A stretch of 64,000 nt of DNA. Origin: Atopobium sp. oral taxon 199 str. F0494 (lineage in GTDB: Bacteria; Actinomycetota; Coriobacteriia; Coriobacteriales; Atopobiaceae). Made by a program: the position numbers and the translations under genes. Shown here one piece after another: positions 18,088 to 26,353 of this stretch. Numbering within the stretch: the first letter of the stretch is position 1; every line of letters begins with the position of its first letter. The stretch lies in NCBI RefSeq assembly GCF_000411555.1, contig NZ_KE150486.1, positions 806,001 to 870,000 on the forward strand. Direction: 5' to 3'. A model generated the notes under the pieces. The model had not been told where the DNA came from, searched no databases, and saw nothing but the letters and a program-made list of their open reading frames with translations.

Positions 18088-20016
18088 TTAAAGTGCCCAT
18101 CCGCCAGACTGTTGCTGCAGCTCAGTCATGTGACGGAAGACTCCATCTTCTTTCTCGCACAGCTCGGCAGGCATGCCCTCCTCAACGACCTTGCCGTCTG
18201 CCAACACCACAATCTTATCGGCAGCCTCAACCGTGCGCATGCGGTGTGCAATCACCAGAACAGTCTTGCCCACCAGCAGGCGCGTCAGGGCTTCTTGCAC
18301 CTTGGTCTCGTTTTCCACGTCAAGTGAGGCGGTCGCTTCATCCATAAGTACAATCGGCGCGTCTTTCAACAGCGCGCGAGCAATCGATATCCTCTGGCGT
18401 TCACCACCTGACAGCCTGCTTCCGTTCTCACCAATCATGGTCTTGTAGCCGTCGGCCATCTTGTCTACGAATTCATCGCAGTTGGCCGCTCTAGCGGCAG
18501 TAAGAACTTCCTCATCAGTAGCATCCTTGCGCCCGATGCGAATATTCGCCATTACTGTATCGTCAAAGAGTGTGACGTCTTGGAAAACCATCGAGTAGTC
18601 CGTGAGAAGTATCTCGGGATCAATGCTTGCAACATCCACGCCGCCCACAAGGACGGATCCGGAAGAAGCGTCCCACAGCCGAGCCGCAAGGCGCGCGCAG
18701 GTTGACTTACCGGAACCTGATGGTCCGACAAGGGCGGTAACCTCGCCTTCCTTTGCTGTAAAACTCACGCCGTTGAGCACAACGTTGGGCGCAGCTTTAA
18801 GCTCAGCGTTGAGCACAACATTGGGCGCAGCTTTAAGCTCAGCGTTGGGCTCAGTGCCAGTCGCAACATCGGTCACGGCGTTGGTAGCAGCGCCAGCCGT
18901 AGCATCAGTCACAGCGTCCCCGCCAGCCGGAAGGTCCTTCTCGCTGTAAGTGGTTTTGTACGCAAAGGAAACATTGTCGAACACTATATCGTGCCCAGCA
19001 GGGTTAAATTCGGCTGCTCCTTCGGCAATAGGCTCGTCATAGATTGCCTGCAAGCGCTCGGCGGCAACCTCCGAGATAAACAGCTCCGCAATGAGAGCCA
19101 GCGCCTGATCAAAGGGGGCATAGATGCGAGTTACCGTCAAAAGGTACATGAAAAAGACCATGAAGTCGATCTGCCCGGTCAGTATGAGATGGACGCCGGT
19201 AATGATGGTAGTTGCCACGCCAAGACGCATAATAACCGCCGCCGCATTGACAATAAGCCCGACTTTCAGCTCGGCAATGGAGGTGCTTCGCTCCGAGGCA
19301 TCAATCTTGTTATCAAGCTCATCAAGGTAATGTTCAACCTGGTTGGTGGCACGAATCTCACGTGCGGTATCCAACATCTCTTGGATACCGTCGGACACAA
19401 CCAGCGCATCCGCGCGAGACTCCTCCGCGCTCTTTGAACAGACCTTACGCAAGCCAAAAAGCAGGCCAAACGCTACAGGAACGCTCCACATGACCGCGAT
19501 TCCCATGCGCCAGTTAAAAGCGATAAGCGCAATAGCCACAACAGCCGTTGAAATATACGATCCGTATAGATAGCCCAGCACATGCGACCAGACGTGCTCC
19601 AAACGGTCAACGTCACTCATGATAGTTTCAGCGAGGTCAGCCAGATCACGACCGCCGAAGAAGGAAAGTGGAAGCTTACGGAGACGCTCGGCGATACCTA
19701 TGCGAAGCTTGCCAACCTCCGTATATACCGTACCGTAGGTATTTCTATATTGCATCTTATGAGCGGCGAACGATATAACCAAAAATATTGCGACACTACC
19801 AACGCTATAGACCGGATCCGGTGCAGAGGCGCCTGTAAGCATCATCGCCATCAACTGCTGCATAAGCACGAACAATAAGCCGATGCCCGCAAAGTCCACA
19901 AAATTGACGACAACAGTCCACAGCGTACCTTTCTTGACGTTGGCGATGCCTTCGTCGGTCAGGGCAAAACTGCGTTTGAACTTCTCGTTGAACATCTTTA
20001 CCTTTTCTTCAAACAT
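18088..20016 (-). CDS. ABC exporter half-transporter (permease-ATPase fusion), subunit 2
   Basis: 642 residues: six membrane segments (about 30-310), then an ATPase domain with Walker A GPSGSGKST, signature RLSGGERQRIS and Walker B IVLMDEATASLD. Between the first ATPase strand (DNVSFAYK) and the next (NGVSFTAKEGEV) is a low-complexity insertion of about 55 residues with a duplicated AELKAAPNVVLN unit, coded by a 36-bp tandem repeat at 18771-18842. Such insertions are not normal in this fold. It directly follows its partner gene with AAAGGAGGTGG before ATG, so they form a heterodimer. The IrtA/IrtB-like type is linked to siderophore or peptide transport; the substrate here is unknown. Confidence 0.9.
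   Translation of the reverse strand: MFEEKVKMFNEKFKRSFALTDEGIANVKKGTLWTVVVNFVDFAGIGLLFVLMQQLMAMMLTGASAPDPVYSVGSVAIFLVISFAAHKMQYRNTYGTVYTEVGKLRIGIAERLRKLPLSFFGGRDLADLAETIMSDVDRLEHVWSHVLGYLYGSYISTAVVAIALIAFNWRMGIAVMWSVPVAFGLLFGLRKVCSKSAEESRADALVVSDGIQEMLDTAREIRATNQVEHYLDELDNKIDASERSTSIAELKVGLIVNAAAVIMRLGVATTIITGVHLILTGQIDFMVFFMYLLTVTRIYAPFDQALALIAELFISEVAAERLQAIYDEPIAEGAAEFNPAGHDIVFDNVSFAYKTTYSEKDLPAGGDAVTDATAGAATNAVTDVATGTEPNAELKAAPNVVLNAELKAAPNVVLNGVSFTAKEGEVTALVGPSGSGKSTCARLAARLWDASSGSVLVGGVDVASIDPEILLTDYSMVFQDVTLFDDTVMANIRIGRKDATDEEVLTAARAANCDEFVDKMADGYKTMIGENGSRLSGGERQRISIARALLKDAPIVLMDEATASLDVENETKVQEALTRLLVGKTVLVIAHRMRTVEAADKIVVLADGKVVEEGMPAELCEKEDGVFRHMTELQQQSGGWAL
18771..18854 (-). repeat. 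36-bp in-frame tandem repeat in ABC gene
   Basis: Units start at 18771 and 18807 and differ at one base; a partial third unit starts at 18843. It encodes AELKAAPNVVLN repeats in the insertion of the ATPase domain. In-frame units allow copy-number change without frameshift. Confidence 0.9.
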
Positions 20017-21825
20017 TTAGGCCACCTCCTTTGAGATCTTCCACGAAACGGCCTTCTGATAGTCGGCCCACATACGCGCGTACAGACCGTCTTTTTCTAC
20101 CAGCTCAGCGTGAGTTCCCTGTTCAACCACGCGGCCCTCGTCAAGCACCACGATCTTATCGGCATTAACGACGGTCGAGAGTCTGTGGGCAATCATTACA
20201 ACGGTGCGGCCCTGGGTCAGCCGCGCGAAAGCCTTCTGAATGAGCACTTCGTTTTCAGGATCGGCGAACGCGGTGGCCTCGTCGAGCACCACGATAGGAG
20301 CGTCCTTCAAAATAGCGCGTGCAAGAGCAATGCGCTGCTGCTCGCCACCGGAAAGATATGTGCCATGCGTTCCGATAACCGTATCCACGCCCTCAGACAT
20401 CTTCTCGATAATGTCCTCGCACTGCGCAGCCGCAAGAGCTTCCAGCGCCTCCTCGCGCGAGGCTTGTGGTCGAGAAGCACGGACGTTCTCCAAGATTGTA
20501 GTTTTGAACAGATGGTTGTTCTGGAACACGAAAGCAACCTGATCCATCAAGACCTTAGGAGCAATAGAGCGCACATCGGCACCGCCGACTAACACGGAGC
20601 CCGTGTCACTGTCCCAAAAGCGAGGGATAAGACTTGCGGCTGTAGTTTTGCCGCCGCCCGAAGGTCCCACAAGCGCAACGGTCGAACCGGCGGGAACCGT
20701 AAACGTTACCTCGTCCAAGGCTTTCTTCTCGGCACCTTCATAGGTAAAGCTCACGTTTTGGAACTCAATGCCGTTGTCGGCGGGAATCTCAAAGGTCTGC
20801 GCCTCGCTCACCTGCGGAGCCGTAAGGATTTCTTCCACACGCCGCAAAGCGTCACTTGCCTGCATCATACCGCCCGCAGCGAACATGATCTTTGCCAGCG
20901 ATGTAGACATAATTGCCGAGAAAATCGCGTAGAACGCAAAGTCGGTTATGAGCTCTGCAAGATTGCCCGACGCAATCGACCCCGGAAGCAGAAGAATGGT
21001 TACCGGAATCAAAAAGACAAAAGCGGCTTCGGTAAAGCTCAGGTTAATGCTTTGAGGAGTCTCGCAGACCTCTCCTTGATACTGTTCGGATTTAGCACTG
21101 TACTCGTCAATAGTCTTTTTAAATATCGTAAAGGTGTGCACCGTCTGCTGGAACATCTTAACCACAGGAATGCCTCGCACGTATTCAGTACTGGCTTTGC
21201 TCATCTTATCGAGCGCCGTCTGATATTCGGCCATAAAGTCCTTGCCTTTGCCGGATACCATATGCATTATGCAGGCTACAGAAATGATTGCCACTGCAAA
21301 GCACGCCAGACCCATACGCCAATCAAAGACAAAAAGCAAAATTACCATTGAGACGAACATGGAAATGGTACCAGCAATGTCTGCAAGATTATGGGCAAAG
21401 AGCTGCTCAATGTTGAGGGTCGCCGAATCCATACGACGGCGAAGGATGCCCGAAGCATGGTTGTCGTAGTAGCCAAGCGGAGCTGCCATCAAGCGCCTTG
21501 CACATGCCTTGCGCATATTTGTCTCAATGCGAAACGCTGCCAGGTGTGTGCACATGAGGCCGCAGAAATAAATGATGATACCCCAGACGGCAAACCAAAA
21601 TGCCGCCCAACCGTAACTGGCAATAGTACTGGCTTCTTCCCATCTGGGAGCAACTGCAACAAGGTTGCGAACGACAAGCCAGATAAACACATAGGGCATC
21701 ATGGTGAATATCATGGAAACCGCTACCAGCACGCAGCCAACGATGGTAAGTGAGCGTCTTGTCCCCGCAAAGTCCATGATGCGGGATATCGTTCCGCGTT
21801 TCTTTTGACTTTTTTCCTGCGCCAC
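20017..21825 (-). CDS. ABC exporter half-transporter (permease-ATPase fusion), subunit 1
   Basis: 602 residues with an N-terminal Lys-rich tail, six membrane segments and an ATPase domain: Walker A GPSGGGKTT, Q-loop FQNNHLF, signature YLSGGEQQRIA, Walker B IVVLDEATAFADPENE, H-loop MIAHRLSTV. The DEATAFADPENE form is typical of the IrtA-like half-transporter family. Both ATP sites in the predicted heterodimer keep the catalytic Glu. The stop codon abuts the start of subunit 2. The substrate could be a siderophore, peptide or drug. Confidence 0.92.
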   Translation of the reverse strand: MAQEKSQKKRGTISRIMDFAGTRRSLTIVGCVLVAVSMIFTMMPYVFIWLVVRNLVAVAPRWEEASTIASYGWAAFWFAVWGIIIYFCGLMCTHLAAFRIETNMRKACARRLMAAPLGYYDNHASGILRRRMDSATLNIEQLFAHNLADIAGTISMFVSMVILLFVFDWRMGLACFAVAIISVACIMHMVSGKGKDFMAEYQTALDKMSKASTEYVRGIPVVKMFQQTVHTFTIFKKTIDEYSAKSEQYQGEVCETPQSINLSFTEAAFVFLIPVTILLLPGSIASGNLAELITDFAFYAIFSAIMSTSLAKIMFAAGGMMQASDALRRVEEILTAPQVSEAQTFEIPADNGIEFQNVSFTYEGAEKKALDEVTFTVPAGSTVALVGPSGGGKTTAASLIPRFWDSDTGSVLVGGADVRSIAPKVLMDQVAFVFQNNHLFKTTILENVRASRPQASREEALEALAAAQCEDIIEKMSEGVDTVIGTHGTYLSGGEQQRIALARAILKDAPIVVLDEATAFADPENEVLIQKAFARLTQGRTVVMIAHRLSTVVNADKIVVLDEGRVVEQGTHAELVEKDGLYARMWADYQKAVSWKISKEVA

Positions 21826-22058
21826 AAGAACCTTCTTTCTTTTTCCTCGTTGCGATTCACAACCCTAGTTTTGTAGTGCCTTGCAATTACGTTCCATCGT
21901 AATTCATTATCGGCGTGACCTGTGGGCGTGACCGCTCTCTATACAAACTGTTTTTGGTGATGCCGCTTTATCGCGGCAGCGTAGTTCCACATAACACATA
22001 TTGTAATAGTAGACGAGTTTCATCTAAAAAGTAAGATAACGCTTACAATTGAAGACTC

Positions 22059-22172
22059 TCCGACGAAGGAATGCTTGCAGCAAAAGGGATGCTCACTGAC
22101 AAAAGAGTAGCCTGCGGGCGAAGGGATGGTCCCTGCCAAAAGAACAGCCCGCGAACGAAGAAATGATCCCTG
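22059..22172. repeat. 37-bp degenerate tandem repeat
   Basis: Two full units starting at 22096 and 22133 (CTGACAAAAG... and CTGCCAAAAG...), with the start of a third at 22170 and a looser unit before 22096. The gap 21826-22234 holds no credible gene; it contains these repeats and the upstream region of the ABC operon. Confidence 0.7.
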
Positions 22173-22234
22173 GGTATGCAGAGCTTTCTTCGTTTGTCCT
22201 TCATAGAGTGCGGCGCTGGACGCGAATCTACGCC

Positions 22235-22268
22235 TAAAAAAAGCCAGAGGCGCTAACCTCTGGCTTGT
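22235..22268 (-). terminator. Terminator after tRNA-Pro
   Basis: AAGCCAGAGG (22241-22250) and CCTCTGGCTT (22257-22266) form a 10-bp stem with a 6-nt loop; the seven As to the left become a T-run on the minus strand. Directly downstream of the tRNA-Pro gene. Confidence 0.88.
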
Positions 22269-22275
22269 CTTTTCA

Positions 22276-22352
<77 letters not shown>

Positions 22353-22376
22353 TTGCAAGAGAAAACTCTAGCAGAT

Positions 22377-23270
22377 TTAGCCGTCAAAACCAACGGTCAT
22401 TGTTGCAAAAGCACGCCAACCGTGCAAGCTTTGCGCCTCCTGGGCAATCTTTTTTGCTGATTCATGCGACGTACAAATAGCAAATGAGCAGCTACCCGAA
22501 CCAGAGACCATCGCGCCTACAACATCTGACCGCGCGGAAAGCCACCTCTCAATTTCTGCCACCTCAGGGCAAAGCGCCTTTGCCGAAGGTGCGAGATTGT
22601 TGTACAGAAGATCTGCGACCTGCTGGTATTCAGCTTCCGTAACGCCCGCACGTAAAAGATCGCACAGTCTGCGATACTCCTTCGGCTGCGTTGGCGCAAC
22701 GTCAAAGGCATCGTACGCATCTGTAGTCGATACGCCATCTGTCTTGGGAAGTACCAGTACAAGTGGCATCCCCACAATTTTGGGAAAGGCTTCTTCCAAC
22801 ACATCTCCCGCATTCAGAAAAAGTGATGGTACGGGGTGTAAAAAGAACGACACGTCAGCACCCACGCGGCGCGCCACGGCTACCACTCTGGAGTCCAACG
22901 CGTCAATACCCCACCGCTCAGCCAGCGCCCTCAACGTAGCCGCAGCATCTGCTGACGATCCTCCCAGTCCCGCTTGGTCAGGAATGGTATTTTCAACCTT
23001 GATAGAGACATTCGGTTCGCAACCGAGTTCTGCGGCCAGCATAGTGGCAGCCTTCCACACCGCGGTCTTCTCGCCAGCGATATCAAGGGCCGGAGCGTGC
23101 TCAATCACAAGCTCAGATGCATCGCAAACCGTAATAGTATTGTACAGTCCCACGGGAACCATGACAGAATCAACGCGATGGTAACCGCGTTTATCTTTCT
23201 CCGCATGAATTCCCAGATGAAGATTGATTTTGCAAGGAGTTTTTACCGATCGGCGTCCTTGTTCCTGCAT
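22377..23270 (-). CDS. ispE: 4-diphosphocytidyl-2-C-methyl-D-erythritol kinase
   Basis: GHMP-family kinase of the MEP isoprenoid pathway, phosphorylating CDP-ME at the 2-OH. 297 residues. N-terminal PCKINLHLGIHAEKDKRGYH includes the substrate-binding Lys; the ATP loop is IPDQAGLGGSSADAAATLRAL; the C-terminal GHMP motif is VVGAMVSGSGSCSFAI. It indicates the non-mevalonate route. It is in line with veg, nagB, rdgB and rph on the same strand, 17 bp after veg. Confidence 0.96.
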   Translation of the reverse strand: MQEQGRRSVKTPCKINLHLGIHAEKDKRGYHRVDSVMVPVGLYNTITVCDASELVIEHAPALDIAGEKTAVWKAATMLAAELGCEPNVSIKVENTIPDQAGLGGSSADAAATLRALAERWGIDALDSRVVAVARRVGADVSFFLHPVPSLFLNAGDVLEEAFPKIVGMPLVLVLPKTDGVSTTDAYDAFDVAPTQPKEYRRLCDLLRAGVTEAEYQQVADLLYNNLAPSAKALCPEVAEIERWLSARSDVVGAMVSGSGSCSFAICTSHESAKKIAQEAQSLHGWRAFATMTVGFDG

Positions 23271-23287
23271 GGGCGCGCCCGTCTTGC

Positions 23288-23578
23288 CTATTCCTCGAAC
23301 GCGAAGTCAAAAAGACGTTCGCCGGATTCGATGTCAAACAGCTCAACGGTACCTGTCAGCACGTCTACATATTGATACGATTGGCGAGCAGTACGACCAC
23401 GTCTCTCGCCGACCTCAACAATAAACAGGCTCGGGTGCACCTGAATCAGCGTGCCCGTGCGCTCAATAATACGCGAGCGGCCCATATTAGCCTTGACTTT
23501 GACCTTTTGACCTTGGAGAGCACTCAGCTTCTCGTGAATCTCGTCCACACGATTAACTGGTGGAATCTCGTTTTCCAT
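23288..23578 (-). CDS. veg: Veg-family protein
   Basis: 96 residues. The core KLSALQGQKVKVKANMGRSRIIERTGTLIQVHPSLFIVEV followed by TARQSYQYVDVLTGTVELFD matches the small beta-rich Veg family (formerly DUF1021), known in Bacillus as a stimulator of biofilm genes. Start at the internal ATG 23578 with GGAGG upstream. veg next to ispE is a common arrangement in Gram-positive genomes. Confidence 0.88.
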   Translation of the reverse strand: MENEIPPVNRVDEIHEKLSALQGQKVKVKANMGRSRIIERTGTLIQVHPSLFIVEVGERRGRTARQSYQYVDVLTGTVELFDIESGERLFDFAFEE

Positions 23579-23737
23579 CTGGCCTCCAACGCGCGAACTA
23601 CCAGTACACAGGGCGTCCGCGCACATATCCTAGACAATTCATCAAGACACTATCATACGGACTTTGGAGGTGAATCTCAAGAGCCGCATAACATCGTGCC
23701 AGAAAATCATGTCGTGGTGGCAGAGTTTGACAGAGTC

Positions 23738-24472
23738 CTACTCCGCGGGACAAAGCGAAAGCGCGGCTTCGTCGGCAATAACCGTGCAGTTGGGATGCAG
23801 CTGCAAAATGGAGGCGGGACACTGCGGCGTCACATGCCCATAGCACATGTCGTACACCGCTTGAGCCTTATCAACGCCCGACGCCAAAATAAGGATTGAG
23901 CGAGCAAACATAATGGTTTGGACACCCATGGTATACGCCTGGCGCGGAACGTCTTTTTCGTGCTCAAAAAGGCGGCTGTTAGCTTTGATGGTACTTTCGG
24001 TCAAATCGACGCAGTGCGTGCCCTTGGAGAAATACTCGGAAGGCTCGTTGAAACCGATGTGGCCGTTATGTCCGATACCCAAAAGCTGCAGATCAGGATA
24101 GCCTGCCTCGGCGACCATCTCGTCATATTCACGGCACGCCGCGTCAGCGTCTGGGTTTGAGCCGTCAGGCACATGTGTATGGGCGATATCGATATTCACC
24201 AAGTCAAAGAGATTTGTCTTCATGAAGTAGTGATAGCTTTGAGGGTCGTCATGCGAAAGGCCGCGATATTCGTCCAGATTATAGGTGCTCACCTGGGAAA
24301 AATCCAAATCGCCCTTTTTGTTCCACTCGGCAAGCTGCCGATACGTTCCGATAGGAGTCGAGCCTGTAGCCAAACCGAGTACTGACTCGGGTTTCAAAAT
24401 AATCTTCGCGGAAATGACGTTTGCAGCCTTGCGGCTCATATCATCGTAATCACGCGTGCGGACGATCCTCAT
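23738..24472 (-). CDS. nagB: Glucosamine-6-phosphate deaminase
   Basis: Converts glucosamine 6-phosphate to fructose 6-phosphate and ammonia, feeding amino sugars into glycolysis. About 244 residues, the short Gram-positive type. Visible: LGLATGSTPIGTYRQLAEW phosphate loop, YNLDEYRGL with the catalytic Asp, GIGHNGHIGFNEP with the active-site His, and MGVQTIMFARSILILASG. The second ATG of the frame, 24472, begins the conserved MRIVRTRDYDDM. No nagA is in the window. Confidence 0.96.
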   Translation of the reverse strand: MRIVRTRDYDDMSRKAANVISAKIILKPESVLGLATGSTPIGTYRQLAEWNKKGDLDFSQVSTYNLDEYRGLSHDDPQSYHYFMKTNLFDLVNIDIAHTHVPDGSNPDADAACREYDEMVAEAGYPDLQLLGIGHNGHIGFNEPSEYFSKGTHCVDLTESTIKANSRLFEHEKDVPRQAYTMGVQTIMFARSILILASGVDKAQAVYDMCYGHVTPQCPASILQLHPNCTVIADEAALSLCPAE

Positions 24473-24531
24473 CAAAACCTCCAGATATTACACGATTTGC
24501 TGTTAAAACTACCTTTTCTACCGGCAATATT

Positions 24532-25194
24532 TTAACCTTTGATTTGCTCGGAAAGCGCCTCAAGCGCATGGAACCGGTGAGAGATAGCATTTTTTTGGGC
24601 GGGCGTCAGCTCAGCCATAGTCATACCTGGCGAATCTATTGGCCAGAAAAGCGGGTCGTATCCAAAGCCATTCTCGCCACGCGGTTCAAAGCCAATGGAG
24701 CCCTCGCAATCTCCCTCGCCAATGAGCACGCCTCCGTCTCGGTACACAAGCGCAACTGAAGAGTGGAACCGAGCCGTGCGCTCCTCCTTGGGCACCTCCT
24801 TGAGCTCATCCAACAGCTTGGCATTGTTCTTGGCGTCGTTTCCGTGCTCGCCGGCATATCGGGCGGAGTAGATGCCCGGAGCGCCTTCGAGCGCATCGAC
24901 GCACAATCCTGAATCGTCAGCAATAGCCGCCGGAAAAGGCGTCTCGTCCAACGCGGCAAGCGCTTTGATAAGTGCGTTATCGCGAAAATTGGCGCCCGTT
25001 TCCTCAGGCTCGGGGAAGTCGCCGAGATCGCCAAGGGCAACAAAGCGCATCTCAGGCATGACTTTGGAAAGAATTGCCTCAATCTCCGTCAGCTTGTGCG
25101 CATTGCCCGTCGCGACCACTACGGTATGCTCGGGGTCAAGTGCAGTACCGCCCTCGGAGCCAAGTGCTACGCTGCCAATCTTTGCATGAGTCAT
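24532..25194 (-). CDS. rdgB: XTP/dITP diphosphatase
   Basis: Hydrolyses non-canonical purine triphosphates, cleaning the nucleotide pool. About 220 residues. Signature: VVVATGNAHKLTEIEAIL near the N-terminus, ADDSGLCVDALEGAPGIYSARYAGEHG in the middle, and FGYDPLFWPID with NAISHRFHALEAL at the end. A start at ATG 25194 gives a modest N-terminal extension. It follows rph, the standard pairing; 25-bp direct repeats lie between them. Confidence 0.95.
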   Translation of the reverse strand: MTHAKIGSVALGSEGGTALDPEHTVVVATGNAHKLTEIEAILSKVMPEMRFVALGDLGDFPEPEETGANFRDNALIKALAALDETPFPAAIADDSGLCVDALEGAPGIYSARYAGEHGNDAKNNAKLLDELKEVPKEERTARFHSSVALVYRDGGVLIGEGDCEGSIGFEPRGENGFGYDPLFWPIDSPGMTMAELTPAQKNAISHRFHALEALSEQIKG

Positions 25195-25261
25195 ATTATC
25201 TCCCATCTGAGATGTATTGCGAGAAGTACGCGGACACGGCATCGGACGCTGACACCTACGG

Positions 25262-25303
25262 TCTTCATTGTCACAATTATCCGAAATCTTCATTGTCACA
25301 ATT
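25262..25303. repeat. Two 17-bp direct repeats with an ATTGTCACAAT core
   Basis: TCTTCATTGTCACAATT occurs at 25262-25278 and 25287-25303, period 25. The core ATTGT-N-ACAAT is itself an inverted repeat. Lies between the end of rph and the rdgB start, about 70 bp upstream of the latter. Confidence 0.7.
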
Positions 25304-25315
25304 GTTCCGATTGCC

Positions 25316-26044
25316 TCAAAATCCCGTTATCTCATGTTGCAAGTCCAGTAAGTGCGCAACACCCTTTAAGCCGAGATCAAGCAGTTGATCAAGCTGGTCG
25401 CGCTCAAACGGACCTCCCTCGCCTGTTCCTTGCACCTCAATAATACGACCGCCATCCGTTCCCACGAGGTTCATGTCTACGTCGGCGTGACTGTCTTCTG
25501 GATAATCAAGATCAAGCAAAACGCGACCGTCCACCACGCCCATTGAAACCGCCGCTACCCGACCTGAAAGAGGAAGCCGCGGCAGCACGTCACGCTCAAC
25601 CAGGCCCATCAGAGCATCATGGAGCGCCACCCAGGCTCCCGTAATACTTGCCGTACGCGTACCGCCATCGGCCTGAAGCACATCGCAGTCAAGCGTAACG
25701 GTATATTCGCCCAGACGCTTCAGGTCACACACCGCACGCAGTGAGCGGCCGATAAGTCGTTCAATCTCCATCGAGCGACCTTTACGCGCAGTGCGCTCCC
25801 GCTTTGTACGGCGATTCGTGGAAGCGGGAAGCATGGCATACTCGGCAGTCACCCAACCCGCATGTGAGCTGCACCGCCACAGGGGTACCCCTTCTTCAAC
25901 CGTTGCCGAGCAGAGTACCTGTGTGTCTCCAAACTTCACCAGACACGAACCATCGGCATGCTTCATTACATCGCGCTCAAGCATCACCGGGCGCATCGCA
26001 TCCCATGCGCGTCCATACGAGCGGTCTACCTGCACGTCCGCCAT
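25316..26044 (-). CDS. rph: Ribonuclease PH
   Basis: Phosphorolytic 3'-5' exoribonuclease that trims tRNA precursors. About 242 residues. Motifs: [65 protein letters not shown] (with the phosphate-binding Arg and catalytic Asp) and [20 protein letters not shown] 26044 is preceded by AGGAGGAGC. It lies immediately downstream of tRNA-Val, separated by a terminator. Confidence 0.96.
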   Translation of the reverse strand: MADVQVDRSYGRAWDAMRPVMLERDVMKHADGSCLVKFGDTQVLCSATVEEGVPLWRCSSHAGWVTAEYAMLPASTNRRTKRERTARKGRSMEIERLIGRSLRAVCDLKRLGEYTVTLDCDVLQADGGTRTASITGAWVALHDALMGLVERDVLPRLPLSGRVAAVSMGVVDGRVLLDLDYPEDSHADVDMNLVGTDGGRIIEVQGTGEGGPFERDQLDQLLDLGLKGVAHLLDLQHEITGF

Positions 26045-26064
26045 TGAAGCTCCTCCTAAGGGGT

Positions 26065-26108
26065 CAAAAAAACGCGGCACCCGAGCTGCCGAGCACCCGA
26101 GAACCGCG
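26065..26108 (-). terminator. Terminator between tRNA-Val and rph
   Basis: On the minus strand CGCGG (26108-26104) closes with CCGCG (26078-26074), with additional internal pairing between CGGGTGC-type segments, followed by seven Ts. It would separate the tRNA from rph. Confidence 0.7.
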
Positions 26109-26117
26109 ATGATTTCC

Positions 26118-26193
26118 TGGTGGGCGATGAGGGATTTGAACCCCCGACCTTGTGCGTGTAAAGCACCTGCGCTAGCCACTGCGCCAATCGCCC
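26118..26193 (-). tRNA. tRNA-Val (TAC)
   Basis: 76 nt with encoded CCA (26118-26120). Acceptor GGGCGAT/ATCGCCC, D arm TGGCGCAGTGGCTAGCGCA, anticodon loop TTTACAC giving anticodon TAC, and T arm GGGGGTTCAAATCCCTC. Confidence 0.96.
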
Positions 26194-26353
26194 ATGACCT
26201 GTGCAGTTTATCACAGGTTCACGCTTGCGCGCGCGTCATTATCAAACGGGCGGTATACTTTCATCGAAAACAAATTTTTGCACGCCCTCACCTGCAACCA
26301 ACAATCGACCTTCAACTGATGGTCGACCCTCAACTGACGGGAGTCTATCTCAC

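Noticed and set aside
23579-23737. Small gene between nagB and veg
   Set aside because: The 160-bp gap has no frame with a ribosome-binding site; the overlapping open frames are shadows of nagB.
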